Assembly (NCBI GenBank): GCA_030424705.1
Contig: JAUHWJ010000019.1
Coordinates: forward strand, 1-11,354
From: Alphaproteobacteria bacterium
Lineage (GTDB): Bacteria; Pseudomonadota; Alphaproteobacteria; Rhodobacterales; Rhodobacteraceae
Reading direction: 5' to 3'
DNA: 11,354 nt
Positions within the stretch are counted from its first letter, which is position 1. Each line of letters opens with the position of its first letter. The notes beneath the pieces are model-generated. The model was not told the origin of the DNA. It saw only the letters and a program-made list of their open reading frames with translations, and ran no database searches. Both the position numbers and the translations under genes were made by a program. This document shows, in pieces, positions 1 through 8,536 of the stretch.

Positions 1-55
1 GCACGCGCCCGTCCCGGTCGATCAGCGCGACGGCCGAGACGAGCACGATCTTCAA
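1..55 (-). CDS. mutT: Nudix (MutT-type) nucleotide pyrophosphohydrolase, N-terminal fragment
   Basis: Only the first 18 codons are in the window; the gene runs off the left edge. Read on the minus strand from a TTG at 55-53, it gives [18 protein letters not shown]. This matches the first beta-strand region of MutT-type Nudix hydrolases, which commonly start with a hydrophobic strand followed by a short Asp/Gly turn. Such enzymes hydrolyse oxidised or non-canonical nucleoside triphosphates, classically 8-oxo-dGTP, to monophosphates. The Nudix box itself would lie outside the window, so the family is inferred from this short stretch and from its place after argJ, a position I recall for mutT in Rhodobacterales. 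The TTG start shares the bases TTGA with the argJ stop codon, a four-base overlap that implies translational coupling. No strong Shine-Dalgarno sequence is visible, which fits coupling. The start codon and family are likely but not proven. Confidence 0.6.
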   Translation of the reverse strand, partial: MKIVLVSAVALIDRDGRV

Positions 56-1431
56 GAGCGGTAATCCGCGTTGATGTCGATGTAGCGATGGGTGAGGTCG
101 CAGGTCCAGACGAGCGCCTCCCCCGATCCTAGGCCGAGATCGACGCCGATCTCGATCCGGTCCCGCTTCATCGCCGCCGCGCCTTCCTCCTCGCGATAGC
201 CGGGCGCGCGCCAGCCTTTCTCCGCCACAAGGATGTCGCCGAAGCGGATGGTCAGCAGGTCCCGCTCCGCCGGCTGGCCGGACTTGCCAACTGCCATGAC
301 GATCCGGCCCCAGTTCGGGTCCTCCCCCGCGATGGCGGTCTTGACCAGCGGCGAATTGGCGATGGCGCGGGCGACCACGGCGGCGGAGGCCTCCGATTTC
401 GCGCCCGTGACCTTCACGGAGACGAATTTGGTGATCCCCTCGCCGTCCTCCACGATCTGGACTGCAAGATCGGTCAGCGCTGCGTTCAGCGCAGCCTCGA
501 AGGCCGCGGCGCGCGGGTCGCGCCGCGTCAGGATCGGCTCGCCCCCTGCCTTGCCGGTGGCTGCGACGATCAGCGTATCCGAGGTGGAGGTGTCCCCGTC
601 CACCGTCGCGCAGTTGAAGCTCGTCTTCGTCGCGGCGGAGACCATGGAGCGAAGCAGCGGTTGCGCCACCGGCGCATCGGTGAAGACGAAGGCGAGCATC
701 GTCGCCATGTCGGGCGCGATCATGCCGGAGCCCTTGGCGAAGCCGGCGATGGCGCAGGGAAGGCCGCCGAGGTCGAACCGGGCGCCATAGCCCTTCGGGA
801 AGGTGTCCGTCGTCATGATCGCCTCGGCCGCGCCGCGCCCCGCGGATGGGGAAAGCGCGGCGGCGAGGTCACCGAGCTTTGCGGCGATCTTCTCCGCCGG
901 CAGCGGCTCCCCGATCACCCCCGTCGAGGCGATGAAGACGCCCTCCGGCGCCCCGCCGAGCGCCTTCGCCGCGGTCGCCGCCGTCGCCTCGACGCCCTTC
1001 ATCCCGGCCTCGCCGGTGAAGGCGTTGGCGTTGCCAGAATTTACGACGATGGCGAGCGGTCCCTTCGGCGCGCCCTCGTCCATCGCCGCAAGCCGGGCGC
1101 GGCACCAGTCCACCGGCGCAGAGCGGGTGGCGGAGCGGGTGAGAACGCCCGCGATTGCAGAGCCTTCCGCGATCTCGGCCAGCATCACGTCCGTCCGCCC
1201 GGCATAGCGCACCCCGGCGGCGCCGGATGCGTAGCGCACGCCGGCGATCTCGGGCAGGTCGGGGAAGGGCCGCGCGAAGAGGGAGACCGGGCCCTTCGCC
1301 TTGGCCTTCGGCGGCGCGAGGGCCGCGATCTCCGCCTCCGTCTCCGCCAGCCGTGCGCGCAGCTTCTCCGCCTTCTCCCCGAGTTTCAGCAACCGCTTTT
1401 CCGGGTTCTTCCTCGTCTTGCCTTCGCCCAT
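52..1431 (-). CDS. argJ: Bifunctional glutamate N-acetyltransferase / amino-acid N-acetyltransferase (ornithine acetyltransferase)
   Basis: ArgJ moves the acetyl group from N-acetylornithine to glutamate and, in bifunctional forms, also acetylates glutamate with acetyl-CoA, which gives a cyclic arginine pathway in the cytoplasm. The protein is 459 residues. It shows the self-cleavage site [14 protein letters not shown], where Thr244 would become the N-terminal nucleophile of the beta chain. It also has the oxyanion-hole Thr-Gly in STGVIGE (170-171), [10 protein letters not shown] at 131-140, EDPNWGRI at 370-377 and a typical ending INADYRS. The family is usually about 400-415 residues. The extra length is a Lys/Ala/Glu-rich, probably helical extension over roughly residues 1-48. 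The ATG at 1431 is supported by GGAG (1444-1441 on the minus strand) nine bases upstream, inside the end of the isomerase gene, and I see no internal start near residue 48. It lies six bases after the isomerase stop and overlaps the next gene by four bases, so it sits mid-operon. Confidence 0.96.
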   Translation of the reverse strand: MGEGKTRKNPEKRLLKLGEKAEKLRARLAETEAEIAALAPPKAKAKGPVSLFARPFPDLPEIAGVRYASGAAGVRYAGRTDVMLAEIAEGSAIAGVLTRSATRSAPVDWCRARLAAMDEGAPKGPLAIVVNSGNANAFTGEAGMKGVEATAATAAKALGGAPEGVFIASTGVIGEPLPAEKIAAKLGDLAAALSPSAGRGAAEAIMTTDTFPKGYGARFDLGGLPCAIAGFAKGSGMIAPDMATMLAFVFTDAPVAQPLLRSMVSAATKTSFNCATVDGDTSTSDTLIVAATGKAGGEPILTRRDPRAAAFEAALNAALTDLAVQIVEDGEGITKFVSVKVTGAKSEASAAVVARAIANSPLVKTAIAGEDPNWGRIVMAVGKSGQPAERDLLTIRFGDILVAEKGWRAPGYREEEGAAAMKRDRIEIGVDLGLGSGEALVWTCDLTHRYIDINADYRS

Positions 1432-1437
1432 CCCGGC

Positions 1438-2304
1438 CTACTCCACCGCGATCTCGTCATTGCGAAGCTGGTCGAGCCCCGGCTGACCCTCGGCTTTCGA
1501 GACGTCCCCGGCCTCGCGCAGCGCCTCGACCACGGCGTCCGTGATCTCCCGGCTCATCTCGCCGATCAGCTCCTCGCGCACCTCGTCGAGCGTCGGCGCC
1601 GGCCGCTCCCGCGTCTCTTCGAGCTTGATGACATGCCAGCCGAACTGGGTCTGCACCGGGTCGGAGACCTGCCCGGGCTCCAGCGCGAAGGCCGCCGCCT
1701 GGAATTCAGGGACCATCTGGCCCTCCTCGAACCAGCCGAGATCGCCGCCGACTGGGGCGGAGGGGCCCTTGGAGCGGGTCTTGGCCAGCTCCGCGAAATC
1801 CGCGCCCTCGGCCTTGGCGAGCGCCGCGATCTCCGCCGCCTCGGCCTCGTCGGGGACGAGGATGTGGCGCGCCTTGTACTGCGTCGGCTTCGGCGCGTTC
1901 AGGTAGCGAGCGACATATTCCGCCTCGACCGTCTCCGGCGTGATCCGCTCGTTCAGCCGCTCCCGCACATAGAGCTCGGCGAGGAAGCTCGTGCGCTGGA
2001 ATTCGAGGCCACGGAGCACCGCAGGCTCCTCCGCCAACCCGGTGCGCTCCGCCGCCTGGCGGAGGAGAATCTGCCGCGTCAGCTGCTCGATCAAACCGTC
2101 AAACAGCACCGTGTCGGGGATCGCCTGGTATTGCGGCGGCAGCTCCATGCGGAGCGCGACGATATCGCGGAGCGTGATCTCCTCCCCGTTCACAGTCGCG
2201 AGAACGAGCGAGGGATCGACCTTCGGCTCCTCCTGCGCGACGAGCGGCGCATGAGGCGCGAGGAGCGCCAGCGCGGCGATGAGGGACGGGGAAAACAGGC
2301 GCAT
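1438..2304 (-). CDS. Exported parvulin-type peptidyl-prolyl cis-trans isomerase
   Basis: This 288-residue protein catalyses cis-trans isomerisation at proline bonds and should act in the periplasm on newly exported proteins. It starts with a signal peptide, [20 protein letters not shown], with probable cleavage near residues 23-24. A SurA/PrsA-like N-terminal helical segment follows (about 30-135, including [15 protein letters not shown]). The parvulin domain spans about 142-230, with the two conserved histidines in ARHILV (His147) and GWHVIKL (His224) and the GGDLGWF motif (187-192). A charged tail follows. The frame is open a further 51 codons upstream, but that part is Arg/Pro/Ala-rich low-complexity sequence. 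The ATG at 2304 has GGAGG six bases before it and is followed directly by the signal peptide, so I chose it. The gene heads the operon with argJ and is divergent from secA, a pairing that makes sense for a post-export folding factor. I cannot say whether it is a SurA or PrsA equivalent. Confidence 0.93.
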   Translation of the reverse strand: MRLFSPSLIAALALLAPHAPLVAQEEPKVDPSLVLATVNGEEITLRDIVALRMELPPQYQAIPDTVLFDGLIEQLTRQILLRQAAERTGLAEEPAVLRGLEFQRTSFLAELYVRERLNERITPETVEAEYVARYLNAPKPTQYKARHILVPDEAEAAEIAALAKAEGADFAELAKTRSKGPSAPVGGDLGWFEEGQMVPEFQAAAFALEPGQVSDPVQTQFGWHVIKLEETRERPAPTLDEVREELIGEMSREITDAVVEALREAGDVSKAEGQPGLDQLRNDEIAVE

Positions 2305-2310
2305 CGGCGG

Positions 2311-2315
2311 CCTCC
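2311..2315 (-). promoter_or_regulatory. Shine-Dalgarno site fixing the isomerase start
   Basis: The plus-strand bases CCTCC read as GGAGG on the minus strand, six bases before the ATG at 2304. This decides in favour of the start that yields a clean signal peptide rather than the upstream start at 2457. Confidence 0.8.
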
Positions 2316-2386
2316 ATGGGGCTGCGAGAGAAGCGGCCGCGCCGGGGCCGCGCCCCTTCGGCGAAGCCCGGCCCGGGCGCGCGGCG

Positions 2387-2415
2387 TTGACAGGCCCGGA
2401 GGCGGCGCATACATG
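2387..2415 (+). promoter_or_regulatory. Candidate sigma-70-type promoter for secA
   Basis: A perfect -35 hexamer TTGACA lies at 2387-2392. A 17-base spacer leads to TACATG at 2410-2415, which keeps only the T, A and A positions of the -10 consensus. The direction and location fit secA. Transcription would begin around 2422 and give a leader of about 150 bases. A weak -10 is common in GC-rich alphaproteobacteria, but no experiment supports this site. It is the best match I found in the divergent region. Confidence 0.5.
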
Positions 2416-2454
2416 TCCGACCGGCCCACGGGCCCGAACGGCGCGCGCCGCCTT

Positions 2455-2483
2455 CATCTACGATGTCGGGCCGTGGCGGACAA
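2455..2483 (-). promoter_or_regulatory. Possible promoter for the isomerase-argJ operon
   Basis: On the minus strand TTGTCC (2483-2478) is followed after 17 bases by TAGATG (2460-2455). Four of six and three of six positions match the sigma-70 consensus. It would give a leader of roughly 145 bases before the ATG at 2304. The match is weak and could be chance. It would place the two divergent promoters back-to-back with overlapping upstream transcribed regions. Confidence 0.25.
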
Positions 2484-2534
2484 GCGCCCCCGACCCCATC
2501 CCGTGAAAACCGCGCGGCCCGAGGGCGCCCCTGA
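2463..2534 (+). other. Possible 23-codon leader ORF upstream of secA
   Basis: An ATG at 2463 opens a 23-codon frame ([20 protein letters not shown], then GRP and a TGA stop at 2532-2534). The stop falls in the loop of the strong hairpin at 2519-2553. The peptide has no hydrophobic signal segment, and no Shine-Dalgarno sequence precedes its start, so it may well not be translated. It is listed only because its stop position relative to the hairpin would matter if it is. Confidence 0.12.
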
Positions 2535-2553
2535 GCCTCACGGGCGCCCTCGG
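2519..2553 (+). promoter_or_regulatory. Strong GC-rich hairpin in the secA leader
   Basis: Bases 2519-2530 (CCGAGGGCGCCC) pair perfectly with 2542-2553 (GGGCGCCCTCGG). This makes a 12-bp stem with an 11-base loop that ends nine bases before the secA Shine-Dalgarno sequence GAAGGA (2563-2568). No run of T follows, so it does not look like an intrinsic terminator. The right arm can alternatively fold on itself, because GGCGCC at 2543-2548 can pair with GGCGCC at 2552-2557 across a three-base loop; the two structures exclude each other. A role in controlling secA translation is plausible but inferred. Confidence 0.55.
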
Positions 2554-2574
2554 CGCCGCAAAGAAGGACGCGCG

Positions 2575-5607
<3,033 letters not shown>

Positions 5608-5729
5608 ATCGGCGCCGGAATCGTCACAGAGCTGTCTTCGCGACGTCGAGTCTGCGCAACCCGCAGTTGCCTTGTGTGCACTCCTGCACCATTTTCCTAA
5701 AAGTGGGCGGGGACAGAGAGGTGACGACG
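5608..5729 (+). other. Gap after secA with a weak hairpin and an AT-rich spot
   Basis: These 122 bases carry no gene that I can support. GTGCA (5676-5680) and TGCAC (5685-5689) can form a 5-bp hairpin with a four-base loop followed by ATTTTCC, at best a weak terminator. The short AT-rich symmetry TTTT-CCT-AAAA at 5692-5702 stands out from the surrounding GC and sits just before the next ribosome-binding region. I could not find a convincing -35/-10 pair for the downstream gene. Confidence 0.3.
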
Positions 5730-6080
5730 ATGCGCGCTTCCATCCTGTTGTGTCGCGGCGGTGCGGACGCTAGCTCCGCGTCGGCTTTCGCTTATGCGCA
5801 GGCGCGGGCCGCACGCCAGACGCGCGCCGCGGCGGAGCGGATCGCCGCACGGGTGGAGGCGGCCTATGCTGAGGCTTGTCGCGCGTTTCTCCTGCATTCG
5901 GAGCGCGACGGCGCGCATCCCGCGCTTCGCCTGACGCTCGAACCCGAGACGCTCTCCCCGCGCTTCGAGCTTGTCGCCTCTGCAGGGCGCAATCCGCGCG
6001 GCACGCCGCGGGCGCTCCGCGCGCTCCGCGTCCGCGCCTTCCTCGAAGCTCGCGCGGGGCGGCAGGAAGCGCGGGCCTGA
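5730..6080 (+). CDS. Small hypothetical protein
   Basis: From the ATG at 5730 the product is 116 residues. I do not recognise a family. Residues from about 12 to 55 are Ala/Arg-rich and look like a long helix (AFAYAQARAARQTRAAAERI and onward), followed by a more mixed stretch, LRLTLEPETLSPRFELVAS, that could be beta-strand, and a basic Arg-rich tail. There is no signal peptide or membrane segment. Third codon positions are mostly G or C, as in the neighbours, which favours a real gene. GAGAGG (5716-5721) lies eight bases before the ATG. A GTG at 5721 with GGGGA seven bases upstream would add three residues and is an equally possible start. It lies 122 bases after secA on the same strand and converges on the molybdenum hydroxylase gene, with stop codons ten bases apart. 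Its role is unknown. Confidence 0.6.
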   Translation: MRASILLCRGGADASSASAFAYAQARAARQTRAAAERIAARVEAAYAEACRAFLLHSERDGAHPALRLTLEPETLSPRFELVASAGRNPRGTPRALRALRVRAFLEARAGRQEARA

Positions 6081-6093
6081 GCCGGGGGCTCAG
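6077..6093. terminator. Palindrome between convergent genes, possible bidirectional terminator
   Basis: CTGAGCC (6077-6083) and GGCTCAG (6087-6093) form a perfect 7-bp stem with a GGG loop. Each arm contains a TGA stop: 6078-6080 for the plus-strand gene and 6092-6090 for the minus-strand gene. Neither side is followed by a T run, so termination efficiency is uncertain. Position between two convergent genes is the main argument. Confidence 0.5.
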
Positions 6094-8372
6094 CCCTTCA
6101 GCGCGTCCCAGACCCGCCACGGGGTGAACGGCCCCTCGATCGTGCGCCCCCCCGCGCGTAGGAGCGCGTCATGCGCCGCCAACGTCGCGGCGGGGATCCC
6201 CGCCACCGTGCCCGACTCGCCCCCACCCTTCACGCCATAGCGATTGGTCAGGCACGGAATCTCGATGAACCGCGGCTCCAGCGCAGGCAGGTCGTCCGCC
6301 CGCGGGATTGCGTAATCCATGAAGCTCGCCGTCAGCGGCTGGCCCGTCTCCGGATCATAGACGGCCCCTTCCAGCAGCGCCTGCCCGACGCCCTGAGCCA
6401 CCCCGCCCTGCGCCTGCCCGCCGGCGAGGAGCGGGTTGATGATGACGCCGAAATCATCGGCCATCGTGTACCGGACGAGAGTGAGACGACCAGTTTCCAG
6501 GTCGATCTCGACTTCCGCCGCATGGCAGCCGTTGGGGAAGGAGGGTTCCCTGTCCCCCACCACGCCCATGGCGGAGACGCCGCCTTTCTTCTTCACGACG
6601 GAAAGGAGCGATGCGCGCCGGTCCGTCCCCGCGATGGCGAATGCGCCCTCCTCGGGCAGGAACTCGACATCGGCAGGCGAGACTTCAAGCTCCTCCGCCG
6701 CGTCGGGGAGCGTCAGACGGATGATCTCTTCCGCCGCGTTGCGCAGTACGCGGGTCGCCATGATCGTGGAGCGCGAGCCGCCCGTGCCGCCCCCGAGCGG
6801 CAGCGCGTCGCTGTCCCCAGGCGCGAGGGTGATGGAGCCGATGTTGAGGCCGAGCGCGTCGACGAGGACCTGCCCCCACGTTGTCTCATGCCCCTGCCCG
6901 GTCGACTGAGTGCCGATTTTCACCAGGACGCCGCCATCCGCGCCGATGGAGACCTCGGCGTTCTCGTCCGGCCCGCCGCCCGTCCGCTCCATGTAGTAGA
7001 TCGCGGCGCGGCCGCGCACGGCCCCGCGGGCGGCGGCTTCAGCCGCCCGAGCATCGAACCCGTCCCACTCCGCCGCTTCGAGCGCGACGTCGATCAGCCG
7101 CGCGGGATCGAGCGAGTCGAAGACGAGCCCGCCCGGCGCCTTGTGCGGCATATCCTCCGGCCGCAGCAGGTTGAGCCGCCTCAGCGCGACCGGATCCACC
7201 CCGAGCTCCCGCGCGGCCTTCTCCATCAGCCGCTCGGTGCAGTGGATCACCTCGGGCCGCCCCGCGCCGCGATAGGCGTCCGTCGGCGCCGTGTTGGTGA
7301 GCGCGCCGCGGACGCGGACATGAATCGCCGGGGTGCGATAGACGCCCCCCGTCAGCCCGCCGGAGAAGATCGTGTGGATCGCCGGCCCCATCGTCGAGTG
7401 ATAGGCGCCGAGATTGGAGACGCTTTCGGAGCGGATCGCAAGGAGCCGCCCCTCCGCATCGAAGGCCCCCTCGATCAAGGTGTCGAGGTCCCGCGCCTGC
7501 GCGTCCGAGAGAAAGCTTTCGGAACGGTCCCCGATCCACTTAACCGGGCGCCCCGTATCCTGCGCCGCGAGCGCGGCGAGCCCGTATTCCGGGTGCTGCA
7601 TGATCTTCATGCCGAATCCGCCGCCGATATCCGGCGCATGGATGCGGAGCCGCGCCGGCTCCACCTTCAGCGAGCGGGCGATGCCGTTCCGCATAGAATG
7701 CGCGCCCTGGCTTCCGACCCAGCCTTCCCACCGCCCCGTTCCGGCGTCGAACCGGATCACGAGCCCGCGCGTCTCCATCGAGGTGACGACGAGCCGCTGG
7801 TTCACCACATGCTCACGCACGATATGCGCGGCGGCGGCGAAACCCGCCTCCGTCGCCGCGGCGTTGCCCGCCTCCCAGGCATAGGCGAGATTGCCCGGCG
7901 CCGCCTCGTGAAGAATCGGCGCCCCCGGCTCCAGCGCGGCGCGGGCGGAGACGACGACGGGCAGTTCCTCATAGTCCACGGCGATCATCTCCGCAGCGTC
8001 GCGCGCGGCGGCGAGCGTCTCCCCGACGATGAAGGCGATCGGCTGGCCGACATGGCGAACCACGCCCTCCGCCAGATGCGGCTGACGCACCGGCGCGAAA
8101 CCGGGCAAGGGCGCCGTGCTCTCGAGCGGCGCAAGCCGCTCCGAGACGTCTGCGGCGACATAGAGCGCCGCGACGCCCGGCGCCGCCCGCGCCGCCTCGA
8201 CGCCGGAAAGGGCGATCCGCGCATGGGCGGCGGCGGCGCGCAACACATAGGCATGAAGCAGCCCTTCTGGCGCGTGGTCGTCGATGTAGCGCCCCGCTCC
8301 GGTCAGGAACCGCACATCCTCGCGCCTGCGGACCGGCTGACCCACGCCGAACTTCATCGCGCTGAATTTCAT
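6090..8372 (-). CDS. Xanthine dehydrogenase-family molybdopterin-binding subunit (CoxL-like, form II motif)
   Basis: This 760-residue protein belongs to the large subunits of molybdenum hydroxylases, which hydroxylate carbon centres of purines, aldehydes or heterocycles using a molybdenum-cytosine or molybdopterin cofactor. The N-terminal aldehyde oxidase/xanthine dehydrogenase 'a/b hammerhead' domain covers about 20-140 (RFLTGAGRYIDD). Cofactor-binding motifs follow: GGGFGMK (250-256), AYRGAGR (366-372), TQSTGQGHET (488-497) and the catalytic Glu719 in GVKGGGESG. Carbon monoxide dehydrogenase has AYRCSFR at the active-site loop; here Gly369 replaces that cysteine, so CO oxidation is unlikely and the substrate is unknown. 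The ATG at 8372 has GAGGGGG five bases upstream; an ATG five codons later, closer to the usual start of the family, lacks such a site. There is no signal peptide. The usual FAD-binding and 2Fe-2S subunit genes are not next to it: both neighbours face the other way. Confidence 0.93.
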   Translation of the reverse strand: MKFSAMKFGVGQPVRRREDVRFLTGAGRYIDDHAPEGLLHAYVLRAAAAHARIALSGVEAARAAPGVAALYVAADVSERLAPLESTAPLPGFAPVRQPHLAEGVVRHVGQPIAFIVGETLAAARDAAEMIAVDYEELPVVVSARAALEPGAPILHEAAPGNLAYAWEAGNAAATEAGFAAAAHIVREHVVNQRLVVTSMETRGLVIRFDAGTGRWEGWVGSQGAHSMRNGIARSLKVEPARLRIHAPDIGGGFGMKIMQHPEYGLAALAAQDTGRPVKWIGDRSESFLSDAQARDLDTLIEGAFDAEGRLLAIRSESVSNLGAYHSTMGPAIHTIFSGGLTGGVYRTPAIHVRVRGALTNTAPTDAYRGAGRPEVIHCTERLMEKAARELGVDPVALRRLNLLRPEDMPHKAPGGLVFDSLDPARLIDVALEAAEWDGFDARAAEAAARGAVRGRAAIYYMERTGGGPDENAEVSIGADGGVLVKIGTQSTGQGHETTWGQVLVDALGLNIGSITLAPGDSDALPLGGGTGGSRSTIMATRVLRNAAEEIIRLTLPDAAEELEVSPADVEFLPEEGAFAIAGTDRRASLLSVVKKKGGVSAMGVVGDREPSFPNGCHAAEVEIDLETGRLTLVRYTMADDFGVIINPLLAGGQAQGGVAQGVGQALLEGAVYDPETGQPLTASFMDYAIPRADDLPALEPRFIEIPCLTNRYGVKGGGESGTVAGIPAATLAAHDALLRAGGRTIEGPFTPWRVWDALKG

Positions 8373-8444
8373 GGCGACCCCCTCATGCCTGCCTCTTCGC
8401 GGCGCAACTTAACGCCCCGCGCGGCGGGCGCCAGAGCGGGCGGC

Positions 8445-8464
8445 GCATTGCCGGCTTGCATTGC
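8445..8464. repeat. Short direct repeat in the divergent intergenic region
   Basis: GCATTGC occurs at 8445-8451 and again at 8458-8464, 13 bases apart, between the divergent molybdenum hydroxylase and Ig-like protein genes. It could be a paired regulator half-site, but 13 bases is not a clean helical turn, and seven-base repeats can occur by chance. Confidence 0.3.
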
Positions 8465-8485
8465 ACGGCCCTCGGCGGGAAAGAT
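8457..8485 (+). promoter_or_regulatory. Weak promoter candidate for the envelope gene pair
   Basis: TTGCAT (8457-8462), a 17-base spacer and AAAGAT (8480-8485) give three matches out of six in each hexamer. It overlaps the second copy of the short direct repeat and would start a leader of about 45 bases before the TTG at 8537. I see nothing better in 8373-8536. On the minus strand I found no convincing promoter for the molybdenum hydroxylase gene. Confidence 0.2.
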
Positions 8486-8523
8486 CGCGCTCTGCCGTCG
8501 GGCGCGCGGCGGGCGTTCAGGTG

Positions 8524-8531
8524 AGGAGAGG
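8524..8531 (+). promoter_or_regulatory. Strong Shine-Dalgarno site for a TTG start
   Basis: AGGAGAGG lies five bases before the TTG at 8537. It favours that start over the ATG at 8558, whose nearest purine-rich site is only AGGA (8544-8547) ten bases upstream. Confidence 0.6.
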
Positions 8532-8536
8532 CGGAG

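Noticed and set aside
1203..1253. Internal repeat AGVRYA in ArgJ as a recent tandem duplication
   Set aside because: The ArgJ family normally has two similar phrases here (a GVRFA-like one, then AGVRY before GRTDVML), so no recent duplication is needed.
2305..2457. Upstream start of the isomerase at 2457
   Set aside because: The additional 51 residues are Arg/Pro/Ala-rich low-complexity sequence and would bury the signal peptide; the ATG at 2304 has GGAGG at ideal spacing.
2279..2506. 75-codon frame before secA as a SecM-like leader peptide
   Set aside because: Its only start lies upstream of the candidate promoter, inside the isomerase gene on the other strand. The peptide has no hydrophobic signal and no recognisable arrest motif.
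661..2574. In-frame upstream extension of secA, open for 638 codons
   Set aside because: It runs antisense through argJ and the isomerase gene, has no SecA-like sequence, and reflects the scarcity of stops in GC-rich DNA. SecA starts at MLGLGG with a good ribosome-binding site.
6090..8372. Carbon monoxide dehydrogenase CoxL
   Set aside because: The active-site loop is AYRGAGR, not AYRCSFR; the cysteine that coordinates copper in CO dehydrogenase is absent.
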